Positions 37,377 through 47,013 of a stretch of 64,000 bases of DNA are shown piece by piece. Origin of the DNA: Pseudomonas sp. AFG_SD02_1510_Pfu_092 (GTDB lineage: Bacteria; Pseudomonadota; Gammaproteobacteria; Pseudomonadales; Pseudomonadaceae); contig NZ_PUQD01000011.1 of assembly GCF_003331055.1 (NCBI RefSeq), positions 36,503-100,502 on the forward strand, in the 5' to 3' direction. A program made the translations under genes and the position numbers. The notes under the pieces were generated by a model. The model was not told the origin of the DNA, searched no databases, and saw only the letters and a program-made list of their open reading frames with translations. Numbering within the stretch: the first letter of the stretch is position 1; the number at the start of each line of letters is the position of its first letter.

Positions 37377-37783
37377 GCCTGTCGCAACAGGCATGCCAGG
37401 CGCTTGAAGCTTTCGCGCAGAGCAAAGGCTGGGAGCAGCGCGCACGGCTGCTGATGCAATGGGGCGACCGCCTGGAACCGCTGACTGACGCCGAAAAGAC
37501 CGAGGCCAACCGGGTGCATGGCTGTGAAAGCCTGGTCTGGCTGGTGGCCGAGCATGTCGAAGGGCTGTGGCGGTTCAAGGCCAGCAGTGATGCGCGTCTG
37601 CTGCGTGGGCTGCTGGCGCTGTTGCTGGTGCGGGTGCAAGGGCTGGCCAGTGACGAGCTGGCCGCGATCGACCTGCGGGCGTGGTTCACACAGCTGGGGC
37701 TGGAGCGGCAACTGTCGCCGTCGCGCAGCAACGGGCTGCATGCGGTGTTGCAGCGGATGGCGCAACTGGCGTCCAACCGCTGA
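37373..37783 (+). CDS. csdE: SufE-family sulfur acceptor CsdE
   Basis: A 136-residue partner that accepts persulfide sulfur from CsdA and raises its activity. The acceptor Cys is in VHGCESLVWLVAE (about residue 50), with LLRGLLALLLVRVQG in the C-terminal half. It is coupled to csdA by a four-base overlap. The next gene, convergent tcdA, is the E. coli CsdL counterpart, so the three form the CsdA-CsdE-CsdL set. That supports csdE over sufE. Confidence 0.9.
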   Translation: MSLSQQACQALEAFAQSKGWEQRARLLMQWGDRLEPLTDAEKTEANRVHGCESLVWLVAEHVEGLWRFKASSDARLLRGLLALLLVRVQGLASDELAAIDLRAWFTQLGLERQLSPSRSNGLHAVLQRMAQLASNR

Positions 37784-37795
37784 TTCAGCGTTGGC

Positions 37796-37864
37796 TTCTT
37801 CGCGGGCTTGCCCGCTCCCACAGGCCCCGCTGTAGCTGTGGGAGCGGGCAAGGCCGGGAAGAAC
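37796..37864. repeat. Paired REP element (GGGCTTGCCCGC class)
   Basis: Arms at 37796-37824 and 37836-37864, with a slightly degraded right arm (GGGCAAGGCCGGGAA), fill the gap between the convergent csdE and tcdA stops. Confidence 0.8.
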
Positions 37865-37874
37865 CCGACGCGGT

Positions 37875-38684
37875 CTATTCAGGCCTGACCCGTTCCGAAG
37901 GCCGCCGCGCACCGGCGACCAGCTTCTCCACCGCCTTGCTCGCCGCCACCATGCCAAACGTCGCGGTCACCATCATTACCGCGCCAAAACCACCCGAGCA
38001 GTCCAGGCGCACACCTTCACCGACGAAGCTTTTTTGCAGGCAGACACTGCCATCGCCCTTGGGATAACGCAGCTGCTCACTGGAAAACACACACGGCACG
38101 CCATAGTTGCGGCTGACATTGCGCGAGAAGTTGTAATCACGGCGCAGGGTGGAACGCACCCGCGAAGCCAGCGGGTCGTTGAAGGTCTTGTTCAGGTCGG
38201 CGATCTGGATTTGCGTCGGGTCGATCTGCCCGCCGGCACCACCGGTGGTGACCACGGCAATCTTGCGCCGCCGGCACCAGGCGATCAGCGCAGCCTTGGC
38301 CATGACGCTGTCGATGCAGTCGATCACGCAGTCCAGGTGCTCGGTGATGTACTCGGCCATGGTGTCGCGGGTGACGAAGTCGGCCACCGCATGCACCGTG
38401 CACGCCGGGTTGATCGCCCGCAGGCGCTCGGCCATGACCTCGACCTTGGGCCGCCCCACCTGCCCTTCCAGGGCATGGGCCTGGCGGTTGGTGTTGCTGA
38501 CGCAGACGTCGTCCAGGTCGAACAGGGTGATTTCGCCCACGCCGCTGCGGGCCAGCGCTTCGGCCGCCCACGAGCCAACCCCGCCAATACCGACCACGGC
38601 CACATGGGCCTGGCCCAGACGCTGCAGCCCCTGGTCGCCATACAGCCGGGCAACGCCGGCGAAGCGTGGATCTTCTGTGCTCAT
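37875..38684 (-). CDS. tcdA: tRNA threonylcarbamoyladenosine dehydratase TcdA (CsdL)
   Basis: A 269-residue E1-like enzyme that uses ATP to cyclise t6A37 of tRNA to ct6A. The Rossmann ATP site is VAVVGIGGVGSWAAEALARS (about residues 25-45), followed by LFDLDDVCVSNTNRQ and a C-terminal Cys-containing loop (CSGGFGAVMMV). Two in-frame ATGs lie six bases apart; GGGG sits at proper distance only for 38684. In E. coli, CsdA and CsdE supply sulfur relay to CsdL; the same trio clusters here. TsaB, needed to make t6A first, is encoded at 57293-57967. Confidence 0.92.
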   Translation of the reverse strand: MSTEDPRFAGVARLYGDQGLQRLGQAHVAVVGIGGVGSWAAEALARSGVGEITLFDLDDVCVSNTNRQAHALEGQVGRPKVEVMAERLRAINPACTVHAVADFVTRDTMAEYITEHLDCVIDCIDSVMAKAALIAWCRRRKIAVVTTGGAGGQIDPTQIQIADLNKTFNDPLASRVRSTLRRDYNFSRNVSRNYGVPCVFSSEQLRYPKGDGSVCLQKSFVGEGVRLDCSGGFGAVMMVTATFGMVAASKAVEKLVAGARRPSERVRPE

Positions 38685-38803
38685 GCTCATACCCCAAAAA
38701 ACCGGCGCGCAGTATACGCCAGCGGGCTCACCGCCTGCATCGTTAGGAAAGAGCCTACGAACCCTGCTTTAATGTCCTACCACTTCGACACTTATGGACG
38801 ACA

Positions 38804-41395
38804 ATGTCTTCACGCAAATTCGGCCTCAACCTGGTCGTGGTCCTGGCCATTGCCGCGTTGTTCACCGGGTTCTGGGCACTGATCAACCGCCCGGTCTCCG
38901 CCCCTGCCTGGCCAGAACAGATCTCTGGCTTCTCGTATTCGCCGTTCCGCCTGGGCGAAAGCCCGCAGAAGGGCCAGTACCCCAGTGACGACGAGATGCG
39001 CCAGGACCTGGAGCAACTGAGCAAACTGACCGACAGCATCCGCATCTACACCGTGGAAGGCACCCAGGCAGATATCCCGCGCCTGGCCGAGGAATTCGGC
39101 CTGCGGGTCACGCTGGGCATCTGGATCAGCCCGGACCTCGAGCGCAACGAGCGCGAGATCGCCACCGCCATCCAGCTGGCCAACACCTCGCGCAGCGTGG
39201 TGCGGGTGGTGGTCGGCAACGAGGCGCTGTTCCGTGAAGAAATCACCCCGCAAGACCTGATCAAGTACCTGGACCGGGTACGCGCCGCGGTCAAGGTGCC
39301 GGTCACCACCAGTGAGCAATGGCACATCTGGAAGGAAAACCCGCAGCTGGCCAGGCACGTCGACCTGATTGCCGCGCACATCCTGCCGTACTGGGAGTTC
39401 GTGCCGATGAAGGATTCGGTCGAGTTCGTGCTCGACCGTGCCCGCGAGCTCAAGCAGCAGTTCCCGCGTAAACCGCTGCTGCTCTCGGAAGTCGGCTGGC
39501 CAAGCAACGGGCGCATGCGCGGTGGTGCCGATGCCACCCAGGCCGACCAGGCCATCTACCTGCGCACGCTGGTCAACACCCTCAACCGCCGTGGCTACAA
39601 CTACTTCGTCATCGAAGCCTATGACCAGCCCTGGAAGGCCAGCGACGAGGGCTCGGTGGGCGCCTACTGGGGCGTGTACAACGCCGAGCGCCAGCAGAAA
39701 TTCAACTTCGACGGCCCGGTGGTGGCGATCCCGCAATGGCGCGCCCTGGCGGTCGCCTCGGTGGTGCTGGCGATGATCGCCCTGATGGTGCTGTTCATCG
39801 ACGGTTCGGCCCTGCGCCAGCGTGGCCGCACCTTCCTCACCTTCATCACCTTCCTGTGCGGGTCGGTGCTGGTGTGGATCGCCTACGACTACAGCCAGCA
39901 ATACAGCACCTGGTTCAGCCTGACCGTGGGCGTGCTGCTGGCCCTGGGCGCGCTGGGCGTGTTCATCGTGCTGCTCACCGAAGCCCACGAACTGGCCGAG
40001 GCGGTGTGGATACACAAGCGCCGCCGCGAGTTCCTGCCGGTGCAGGCCGACAGCGCCTACAGGCCCAAGGTATCGGTGCATGTGCCGTGCTACAACGAGC
40101 CGCCAGAAATGGTCAAGCAGACCCTGGATGCCCTGGCCGCACTGGACTACCCCGACTACGAAGTGCTGGTAATCGACAACAACACCAAGGACCCGGCGGT
40201 ATGGGAGCCGCTCAAGGCCCACTGCGAAAAGCTCGGCGAGCGCTTCCGCTTCTTCCACGTCGCCCCGCTGGCGGGCTTCAAGGGCGGCGCGCTGAACTAC
40301 CTGATCCCGCACACCGCCAAGGATGCCGAAGTGATCGCGGTGATCGACTCGGACTACTGCGTCGACCGCAACTGGCTCAAGCACATGGTGCCGCACTTCG
40401 CCGACCCGAAGATTGCCGTGGTGCAGTCGCCGCAGGACTACCGCGACCAGCACGAAAGCGCCTTCAAGAAGCTGTGCTACGCCGAATACAAGGGCTTCTT
40501 CCATATCGGCATGGTCACCCGCAACGACCGTGACGCGATCATCCAGCACGGCACCATGACCATGACCCGGCGCAGCGTGCTGGAGGAGCTGGGCTGGGCC
40601 GAATGGTGCATCTGCGAGGACGCCGAACTGGGCCTGCGGGTGTTCGAGAAGGGCCTGTCGGCGGCCTACGCCCATAACAGTTATGGCAAGGGCCTGATGC
40701 CCGATACCTTCATCGACTTCAAGAAGCAGCGCTTCCGTTGGGCCTATGGCGCCATCCAGATCATCAAGCACCACGCCAGCGCCCTGCTGCGCGGCAAGGG
40801 CAGCGAACTGACCCGCGGCCAGCGCTACCACTTCCTGGCGGGCTGGCTGCCGTGGATCGCCGACGGCATGAACATTTTCTTCACCATCGGCGCACTGTTG
40901 TGGTCGGCGGCGATGATCATCGTGCCGCATCGGGTCGACCCGCCGTTGATGATCTTCGCCATTCCACCGCTGGCGCTGTTCTTCTTCAAGGTCGGCAAGA
41001 TCATCTTCCTTTACCGCCGCGCGGTGGGGGTGAACCTCAAGGATGCTTTTGCGGCGGCACTGGCGGGGCTGGCGTTGTCGCACACCATCGCCAAGGCGGT
41101 GCTGTACGGTTTCTTCACCAGCAGCATGCCGTTCTTCCGCACACCGAAGAACGCCGACAGCCACGGGCTGCTGGTGGCGATATCCGAAGCGCGCGAAGAG
41201 CTGTTCATCATGTTGCTGCTGTGGGGCGCGGCGCTGGGCATCTACCTGGTACAGGGGCTGCCGAGCTCGGACATGCGCTTCTGGGTGGCGATGCTGCTGG
41301 TGCAGTCGCTGCCTTATGTGGCGGCGTTGGTGATGGCGTTCCTGTCGTCGCTGCCCAAGCCCGGGGAGAAGGCCGCCGAGGCGCAGCAGGCTTGA
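38804..41395 (+). CDS. ndvB: NdvB-like membrane glucan synthase (GH17 plus GT2)
   Basis: An 863-residue inner-membrane protein. An N-terminal helix (about residues 7-27) leads to a periplasmic GH17-like domain (about 40-300, with VVGNEALFREE and LLSEVGWPSNGRM carrying the two Glu positions). Two or three membrane spans follow, then a family 2 glycosyltransferase domain (about 420-650, with IDNNTKDP, VIDSDYC and the KKQRFRWAY QxxRW motif), then several more spans. P. aeruginosa NdvB (PA1163) has this build and makes cyclic beta-1,3-glucans tied to biofilm antibiotic tolerance. As there, dapE and rlmA follow. Product identity is by family and synteny. Confidence 0.85.
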   Translation: MSSRKFGLNLVVVLAIAALFTGFWALINRPVSAPAWPEQISGFSYSPFRLGESPQKGQYPSDDEMRQDLEQLSKLTDSIRIYTVEGTQADIPRLAEEFGLRVTLGIWISPDLERNEREIATAIQLANTSRSVVRVVVGNEALFREEITPQDLIKYLDRVRAAVKVPVTTSEQWHIWKENPQLARHVDLIAAHILPYWEFVPMKDSVEFVLDRARELKQQFPRKPLLLSEVGWPSNGRMRGGADATQADQAIYLRTLVNTLNRRGYNYFVIEAYDQPWKASDEGSVGAYWGVYNAERQQKFNFDGPVVAIPQWRALAVASVVLAMIALMVLFIDGSALRQRGRTFLTFITFLCGSVLVWIAYDYSQQYSTWFSLTVGVLLALGALGVFIVLLTEAHELAEAVWIHKRRREFLPVQADSAYRPKVSVHVPCYNEPPEMVKQTLDALAALDYPDYEVLVIDNNTKDPAVWEPLKAHCEKLGERFRFFHVAPLAGFKGGALNYLIPHTAKDAEVIAVIDSDYCVDRNWLKHMVPHFADPKIAVVQSPQDYRDQHESAFKKLCYAEYKGFFHIGMVTRNDRDAIIQHGTMTMTRRSVLEELGWAEWCICEDAELGLRVFEKGLSAAYAHNSYGKGLMPDTFIDFKKQRFRWAYGAIQIIKHHASALLRGKGSELTRGQRYHFLAGWLPWIADGMNIFFTIGALLWSAAMIIVPHRVDPPLMIFAIPPLALFFFKVGKIIFLYRRAVGVNLKDAFAAALAGLALSHTIAKAVLYGFFTSSMPFFRTPKNADSHGLLVAISEAREELFIMLLLWGAALGIYLVQGLPSSDMRFWVAMLLVQSLPYVAALVMAFLSSLPKPGEKAAEAQQA

Positions 41396-41417
41396 GATTT
41401 TTGGGGCTGCTTTGCAG

Positions 41418-41507
41418 CCCAATCGCCGGCAAGCCAGCTCCCACAGGTATAGTGCAGGCCTCAGGGTCTGTGGTGTACCTGTGGGAGGTGGCTTGCCGGC
41501 GATTGGG
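41418..41507. repeat. Paired REP element (GCTTGCCGGCGATTGGG class)
   Basis: Arms at 41418-41449 and 41476-41507 form a near-perfect 32-bp inverted repeat with a 26-bp loop. Just before the left arm is the hairpin GGGCTGCTTTGCAGCCC (41404-41420), which recurs at 47708-47724. Located between ndvB and dapE. Confidence 0.85.
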
Positions 41508-41583
41508 CCGTGAAGCCTGAAACCATTTGATATAAGATAACGCCCCTCAGATTTCCCCGCCTTGCCTTGCCCCGGAGTCCCCC

Positions 41584-42735
41584 ATGACGGCCCCTGCCGA
41601 GCTCTCGCCCACCCTTCAACTGGCCTGCGACCTGATCCGTCGCCCTTCGGTCACCCCCGTCGACGCCGACTGCCAGGCGCAGATGATGAACCGCCTGGGC
41701 GCCGTGGGCTTCCAGCTGGAGCCGATGCGCATCGAGGACGTCGACAATTTCTGGGCGACCCATGGCAGCCAGGAAGGCCCGGTGCTGTGCTTCGCCGGCC
41801 ACACCGACGTGGTGCCCACCGGCCCGGTACAGCAATGGCAGCATGAGCCGTTCGAGGCGCTGATCGACGCCGATGGCATGCTCTGCGGCCGTGGCGCCGC
41901 CGACATGAAAGGCAGCCTGGCCTCGATGGTGATCGCCAGCGAGCGCTTCGTGCAGGACTACCCTGGCCACCGCGGCAAGGTCGCCTTCCTGATCACCAGC
42001 GACGAGGAAGGCCCGGCCCACCATGGCACCAAGGCCGTGGTCGAGCGCCTGAAAGCGCGCAACGAACGCCTGGACTGGTGCATCGTCGGCGAACCCTCCA
42101 GCACCACCCTGCTGGGTGATGTGGTCAAGAACGGCCGCCGTGGCTCGCTGGGCGCCAAGCTGACCGTGCGCGGCAAGCAGGGCCATGTGGCCTACCCGCA
42201 CCTGGCGCGCAACCCGATCCACCTGGCCACGCCGGCCCTGGCAGAGCTGGCCGCCGAGCACTGGGACGAAGGCAATGCGTTCTTCCCGCCGACCAGCTTC
42301 CAGATCTCCAACCTCAACGCCGGCACTGGCGCCACCAACGTGGTCCCGGGTGAGCTGACCGCGCTGTTCAACTTCCGCTTCTCCACCGAATCGACCGTCG
42401 AAGGCCTGCAGGCGCGGGTTTCGGCGATTCTCGACAAGCACGGCCTGGACTGGTCGATTGACTGGGCGCTGTCGGGCCTGCCGTTCCTCACCGAACCCGG
42501 CGAGCTGCTCGACGCGGTTTCGGCCAGCATCAAGGGCGTCACCGGCCGCGACACCCGGCCATCCACCAGCGGCGGCACGTCCGACGGTCGCTTCATCGCC
42601 ACCATGGGCACCCAGGTGGTCGAGCTCGGCCCGGTCAACGCCACCATCCACCAGGTGGACGAGCGGATTCTGGCCAGCGACCTCGACCTGCTGACCGAAA
42701 TCTACTATCAGACCCTGGTCCGGTTGCTCGCCTGA
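41584..42735 (+). CDS. dapE: Succinyl-diaminopimelate desuccinylase
   Basis: A 383-residue M20-family di-zinc hydrolase that releases LL-diaminopimelate from its N-succinyl form. Metal ligands are in [12 protein letters not shown] (His, about residue 73), [12 protein letters not shown] (Asp), [11 protein letters not shown] (Glu-Glu) and a C-terminal His in NATIHQVDE. The substrate motif [11 protein letters not shown] is also present. It shares one base with the rlmA start (TGATG), so they are coupled. It completes a dapC/dapD/dapE set in this window. Confidence 0.98.
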   Translation: MTAPAELSPTLQLACDLIRRPSVTPVDADCQAQMMNRLGAVGFQLEPMRIEDVDNFWATHGSQEGPVLCFAGHTDVVPTGPVQQWQHEPFEALIDADGMLCGRGAADMKGSLASMVIASERFVQDYPGHRGKVAFLITSDEEGPAHHGTKAVVERLKARNERLDWCIVGEPSSTTLLGDVVKNGRRGSLGAKLTVRGKQGHVAYPHLARNPIHLATPALAELAAEHWDEGNAFFPPTSFQISNLNAGTGATNVVPGELTALFNFRFSTESTVEGLQARVSAILDKHGLDWSIDWALSGLPFLTEPGELLDAVSASIKGVTGRDTRPSTSGGTSDGRFIATMGTQVVELGPVNATIHQVDERILASDLDLLTEIYYQTLVRLLA

Positions 42736-43547
42736 TGCTCGCCTGCCCTCTTTGCCAGGCGCCGCTGAGCCGCCTCGACAACGGTGTGGTGTGCCCGGCC
42801 GGCCACCGCTTCGACCGCGCCCGCCAGGGTTACCTGAACCTGCTGCCGGTGCAACACAAGAACAGCCGCGACCCGGGTGACAACCAGGCCATGGTCGAGG
42901 CCCGGCGCAACTTCCTCGACGCCGGCCACTACGCACCGGTGGCGCGCCGCCTGGCCGAACTGGCCGCCGAGCGCCAGCCCGGCGCCTGGCTGGACATCGG
43001 CTGCGGCGAGGGTTACTACACCGCGCAGATCGCCCAGGCCCTGCCGGGCGCCGACGGCTACGCCCTGGACATCTCCCGCGAGGCGGTCAAGCGTGCCTGC
43101 CGCCGTACCCCCGAGGTGACCTGGATGGTCGCCAGCATGGCCCGTGTGCCGCTGGCCGATGCCAGCTGCCAGTTCCTCGCCAGCGTGTTCAGCCCGCTGG
43201 ATTGGGCCGAGGCCAAGCGCCTGCTCAGCCCCGGCGGCGGCCTGATGCGGGTCGGCCCGACCAGCGGCCACCTGATGGAACTGCGCGAAGTGCTTTACGA
43301 TGAAGTGCGCCCCTACAGCGACGACAAGCACCTGGCCCTGGTACCCGACGGCATGGCCCATGCCCACAGCGAAACCCTCGAGTTCCGCCTGAGCCTGGCT
43401 GCGCCCGGGGCCCGCGCCGACCTGCTGGCCATGACCCCGCACGGCTGGCGCGCCAGTGCCGAGAAGCGGGCCCGGGTGATCGACCAGCCCGAGCCGTTCG
43501 AAGTCACGGTTTCCATGCGTTATGACTATTTCGTGCGCCAAGACTGA
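42735..43547 (+). CDS. rlmA: 23S rRNA (guanine-N1)-methyltransferase RlmA
   Basis: A 270-residue SAM-dependent enzyme that methylates N1 of a guanine in 23S helix 35 (G745 in E. coli). The N-terminal zinc ribbon is visible as CPLCQAPL and VVCPAGHRFDRARQGYLNLL, and the SAM-binding motif as WLDIGCGEGYYT (about residue 93). It is coupled to dapE and followed 17 bp later by a small conserved gene. Homologues (TlrB) in some actinobacteria give macrolide resistance; nothing here suggests that role. Confidence 0.92.
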   Translation: MLACPLCQAPLSRLDNGVVCPAGHRFDRARQGYLNLLPVQHKNSRDPGDNQAMVEARRNFLDAGHYAPVARRLAELAAERQPGAWLDIGCGEGYYTAQIAQALPGADGYALDISREAVKRACRRTPEVTWMVASMARVPLADASCQFLASVFSPLDWAEAKRLLSPGGGLMRVGPTSGHLMELREVLYDEVRPYSDDKHLALVPDGMAHAHSETLEFRLSLAAPGARADLLAMTPHGWRASAEKRARVIDQPEPFEVTVSMRYDYFVRQD

Positions 43548-43564
43548 GCATACCCGGAGCCCTT

Positions 43565-43939
43565 ATGCGCCAACCTGATATCGAGATCTACCTGAAGGAC
43601 ACCGACGTCGACCACAAGCAGATCGCCCAGTGGCTCGCCGAGGCGATCGGCCCGTGCAGCGAATGGAAGCAGAAAGGCCAGACCTTCAAATGCCAGGCCG
43701 GTAACATTCCGGTCACCTGGTTACCCAAGGCTGTAGGGAAATGGAACAGCCTGTACCTGGAAAGCGACCAGACCCCTTGGGCTGATGACGTCGCCTGCGC
43801 CCGCGCCGCATTTGCCGCACTGGGTGTGGAAGTGCGCTGTGCGCCGGGTGGCTGGGTGGAAGAAGACGGGGAAGAAGATGCCGACCGCTGGGTTCGCATC
43901 AGTGCCGATGGTGAAGAGGAAATCACCTGGCGTACCTGA
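43565..43939 (+). CDS. Conserved hypothetical protein
   Basis: A 124-residue soluble acidic protein I do not recognise by family. It has no signal peptide or membrane span. Two Cys-containing stretches (AIGPCSEWKQKGQTFKC) and several Trp residues, mostly in the C-terminal half, are notable, as is the acidic tail (EEDGEEDADRWVRI). It is 17 bp downstream of rlmA with a CCGGAG-like ribosome site, so it is probably in the dapE-rlmA operon. A similar gene accompanies rlmA in P. aeruginosa (PA1160, from memory). Function unknown. Confidence 0.75.
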   Translation: MRQPDIEIYLKDTDVDHKQIAQWLAEAIGPCSEWKQKGQTFKCQAGNIPVTWLPKAVGKWNSLYLESDQTPWADDVACARAAFAALGVEVRCAPGGWVEEDGEEDADRWVRISADGEEEITWRT

Positions 43940-43954
43940 ATGCCGTGCATTCTT

Positions 43955-44041
43955 CGTGGGAGCCCGGCTTGCCGGCGATGCAGGCAACACGGTGCCTGGC
44001 ACCGGCTTCGCCGGTGATCGCCGGCAAGCCAGCTCCCACAA
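43955..44041. repeat. Paired REP element (GCTTGCCGGCGATG class)
   Basis: Arms at 43955-43980 and 44016-44041 are separated by a segment with a CACCGGCTTCGCCGGTG hairpin (44000-44016). It lies between convergent stops of the small hypothetical and the cold-shock gene. Confidence 0.8.
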
Positions 44042-44061
44042 CAAGCCTTACAGCCTGAGGC

Positions 44062-44271
44062 TCAGAGCCCTACTACGTCTTCAGCTTGCAGGCCTTTCTG
44101 GCCCTGCACGCAGGCGTATTCCACCCGCTGCCCTTCGACCAGGGTACGATGCCCCTCACCGCGGATCGCCCGATAGTGGACGAACACATCCGCCCCACCT
44201 TCGCGCTGAATGAAGCCATAACCCTTGGCATCGTTGAACCACTTTACATTCCCAGTCTCACGAGACGACAT
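44062..44271 (-). CDS. Cold-shock domain protein
   Basis: A 69-residue single-stranded nucleic acid-binding protein of the CspA family. RNP1 (KGYGFIQ) and RNP2 (DVFVHYRAI) are intact; the second has Tyr where many Csps have Phe or Ser. Such proteins melt mRNA structure at low temperature or in stationary phase. I cannot tell CspA-like from CspD-like function. It is monocistronic, divergent from plsB, with a structured leader of about 95 nt. Confidence 0.93.
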   Translation of the reverse strand: MSSRETGNVKWFNDAKGYGFIQREGGADVFVHYRAIRGEGHRTLVEGQRVEYACVQGQKGLQAEDVVGL

Positions 44272-44366
44272 CTGAACTACTCCGGATTTTTATTGTGAAG
44301 ATCGCCTTGTTGACACAGGGTCTTGTCCCTGTGCCGACGCCGCTTGGGAAATATCCTGCAAGCGGC
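44272..44366 (-). promoter_or_regulatory. Structured cold-shock mRNA leader
   Basis: Two stems lie between the predicted promoter and the ATG: CACAGGG/CCCTGTG (44314-44320 with 44327-44333) and GCCGCTTG/CAAGCGGC (44339-44346 with 44359-44366). Long folded leaders that change shape with temperature are known for csp mRNAs; the thermosensor role here is inference. Confidence 0.5.
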
Positions 44367-44372
44367 AGGCCG

Positions 44373-44378
44373 AGTATA
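44373..44378 (-). promoter_or_regulatory. Probable -10 box of the cold-shock gene
   Basis: TATACT on the minus strand, 101 bp upstream of the ATG, preceded by a T-rich stretch (TTTTTTTG) and a weak -35 about 17 bases away (CAAATT). Plausible only. Confidence 0.4.
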
Positions 44379-44502
44379 TGACACAGAACAAAAAAATTTG
44401 ATGACCGCCGCGTGGTTCGGCGATTTTTGCTGAACTTGCGCAGATACGGCAGACTAATTGGCTGGATACCCCTCTGAACATCACACCCAGGGCAGACACC
44501 CC

Positions 44503-46989
44503 ATGACCCGTTCCCCCCTGCGCCGCCTGATCTTCGGCGCCCTGCGTCGCCTGTTGTACCTGTGGGTGCGCTCCGAGACCATCAACCAGTCATCCATGTC
44601 GTTGAACCTGGATCGTAGCCGGCCGGTGTTCTACGCGCTGCCGTCGCCGGCGCTCACCGACCTGGCCGTCCTTGACCACGAATGCACCAAGGCGGGGCTG
44701 CCGCGCCCGGTGCTGCCAGTAGCCGTCGGCGCGTTGCAGGAGCCGGCGGCGTTCTTCTACCTGACCCCCGACCCGGACTGGCTTGGCCGCCATGACAAGC
44801 GCGGCGCCCCGCCCACGCTGGAACGCCTGGTCGCCGCCGTCAGCCAGCACGCCGAAGAAGATGCGCAGATCATTCCGGTCAGCGTGTTCTGGGGCCAGAC
44901 CCCGGCCAGTGAGTCCAGCCCGTGGAAGCTGCTGTTCGCCGACAGCTGGGCAGTTACCGGGCGCCTGCGCCGGCTGCTGACCGTGCTGGTGCTGGGGCGC
45001 AAGACCCGCGTGCAGTTCTCTGCGCCCATTCACCTGCGTGAACTGGTGCAACACAACAAGGGCCACGAGCGCACCGTGCGCATGGCCCAGCGCCTGATGC
45101 GCGTGCATTTTCGCAACCTCAGGACCGCCGTCATCGGCCCGGACATCTCGCACCGGCGCACCTTGGTCAAGGGCCTGATCCACGCGCCCCAGGTGCGCCA
45201 GGCCATCGTCGAAGAGGCACAGCGCGAGAACCTGCCGCTGGCCAAGGCCGAGGCCCAGGCCCTGCGCTACGGCAACGAAATCGCCTCGGACTACACCTAC
45301 ACCGCCATCCGCTTCCTCGAAGTGGTGCTCAGCTGGTTCTGGAACAAGATCTACGACGGCATCAAGGTCAACCACATCGAGCAGGTGCAGGGCATCGCCC
45401 CGGGCCACGAAGTGATCTACGTACCGTGCCACCGCAGCCATATCGACTACCTGCTGCTGTCGTACCTGCTGTTCCGCAACGGCCTCACCCCGCCCCACGT
45501 GGCGGCAGGCATCAACCTCAACATGCCGGTAGTGGGCAACCTGCTGCGCCGTGGCGGCGCGTTCTTCATGCGCCGCACGTTCAAGGGCAACCCGTTGTAC
45601 ACCGCCGTGTTCAATGAATACCTGCACACCCTGTACACCAAGGGCTTCCCGGTCGAGTACTTCGTCGAAGGCGGCCGCTCGCGGACCGGGCGCATGCTGC
45701 AGCCGCGCACCGGGATGCTGGCCATCACCCTGCGCAGCTTCCTGCGCTCGTCGCGCACGCCGATCGTGTTCGTGCCGGTGTACATCGGTTACGAGCGGGT
45801 GCTCGAGGGCCGCACCTACCTGGGCGAGCTGCGTGGTGCCAGCAAGAAGAAAGAGTCGGTGTTCGACATCTTCAAGGTGTTCGGCGCGCTCAAGCAGCGT
45901 TTCGGCCAGGTGTACGTGAACTTCGGCGAGCCGATTCGCCTGGCCGGCTTCCTCGACCAGCAACAGCCTGGCTGGCGTGAGCAGGACCACGGCCCGCAGT
46001 ACCGCCCGGCCTGGCTCAACGCGACCACCACCCGCCTGGGCGAAACCGTGGCCCGTCACCTCAACGAGGCGGCTGCGGTCAACCCGGTCAACCTGGTGGC
46101 GCTGGCGCTGCTCTCCACCAGCCGCCTGGCCCTGGACGAACGCGCCCTGACCCGCGTGCTCGACCTGTACCTGGCCCTGCTGCGCCAGGTGCCCTACTCG
46201 CCGCACACCACCCTGCCCGAGGGCGACGGCCAGGCGCTGATCGAACACGTGCGCAGCATGAACCTGGTCGCCGAGCAGAAGGACGCCCTGGGCCGCATCC
46301 TCTATCTGGATGAAGGCAACGCGGTACTGATGACCTATTACCGCAACAACGTGCTGCACATCTTCGCCCTGCCGGCGTTGCTGGCCAGCTTCTTCCTCAG
46401 CAGTTCGCGCATGAGCCGGGAACTGCTGGGCCAGTATGTGCACGCGCTGTACCCGTACTTGCAGGCCGAACTGTTCCTGCGCTGGGCGCCGGAGCAACTG
46501 GACGGGGTGATCGACCAGTGGCTGGCCGCGCTGGTGGAACAGGGGCTGCTGCGCCAGGACAACGACATCTACATTCGCCCGGCGCCCAGCTCGCGGCAGT
46601 TCGTGCTGCTGACCCTGCTCGCCCGCACCATCACCCAGACCTTGCAGCGCTTCTACATGGCCACCTCGCTGCTGCTCAACAGTGGGCAGAACAGCCTCAG
46701 CGCCGAAGAGCTGGAAGACCTGTGCGTAATGATGGCCCAGCGCCTGTCGATCCTGCATGGCCTGAACGCCCCGGAGTTCTTCGACAAGACCCTGTTCCGC
46801 CACTTCATCCAGACCCTGGTCGAGCAAGGCGTGCTGCACGCCGATGCCCAAGGCAAGCTGGGTTATCACGACAAGCTTGGCGAACTGGCCGAAGGCGTGG
46901 CCAAGCGCGTACTGTCGGCCGAACTGCGCCTGTCGATCCGCCAAGTGGCATTGCACCGCGACGACGGGCTGGAAACCTCCACCTTGTGA
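44503..46989 (+). CDS. plsB: Glycerol-3-phosphate 1-O-acyltransferase PlsB
   Basis: An 828-residue inner-membrane-associated enzyme that acylates glycerol 3-phosphate with acyl-CoA or acyl-ACP, the first step of phospholipid synthesis. Acyltransferase blocks are clear: [15 protein letters not shown] (HX4D, about residue 308), [25 protein letters not shown] and [14 protein letters not shown]. The ATG at 44503 (MTRSPLRR) gives the family length; an upstream ATG lacks a ribosome site. The DUF4197 gene follows 24 bp later. Confidence 0.97.
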   Translation: MTRSPLRRLIFGALRRLLYLWVRSETINQSSMSLNLDRSRPVFYALPSPALTDLAVLDHECTKAGLPRPVLPVAVGALQEPAAFFYLTPDPDWLGRHDKRGAPPTLERLVAAVSQHAEEDAQIIPVSVFWGQTPASESSPWKLLFADSWAVTGRLRRLLTVLVLGRKTRVQFSAPIHLRELVQHNKGHERTVRMAQRLMRVHFRNLRTAVIGPDISHRRTLVKGLIHAPQVRQAIVEEAQRENLPLAKAEAQALRYGNEIASDYTYTAIRFLEVVLSWFWNKIYDGIKVNHIEQVQGIAPGHEVIYVPCHRSHIDYLLLSYLLFRNGLTPPHVAAGINLNMPVVGNLLRRGGAFFMRRTFKGNPLYTAVFNEYLHTLYTKGFPVEYFVEGGRSRTGRMLQPRTGMLAITLRSFLRSSRTPIVFVPVYIGYERVLEGRTYLGELRGASKKKESVFDIFKVFGALKQRFGQVYVNFGEPIRLAGFLDQQQPGWREQDHGPQYRPAWLNATTTRLGETVARHLNEAAAVNPVNLVALALLSTSRLALDERALTRVLDLYLALLRQVPYSPHTTLPEGDGQALIEHVRSMNLVAEQKDALGRILYLDEGNAVLMTYYRNNVLHIFALPALLASFFLSSSRMSRELLGQYVHALYPYLQAELFLRWAPEQLDGVIDQWLAALVEQGLLRQDNDIYIRPAPSSRQFVLLTLLARTITQTLQRFYMATSLLLNSGQNSLSAEELEDLCVMMAQRLSILHGLNAPEFFDKTLFRHFIQTLVEQGVLHADAQGKLGYHDKLGELAEGVAKRVLSAELRLSIRQVALHRDDGLETSTL

Positions 46990-47013
46990 TCATTCATCAA
47001 CAAGGAAAGATTC

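Noticed and set aside
37373..37783. Assignment as sufE of a Suf operon
   Set aside because: No sufB, sufC or sufD nearby; the csdA-csdE-tcdA arrangement fits the Csd system better.
38810..41422. Long minus-strand open frame opposite ndvB
   Set aside because: Antisense shadow; no ribosome site or motif, while ndvB has coherent GH17, GT2 and membrane segments.
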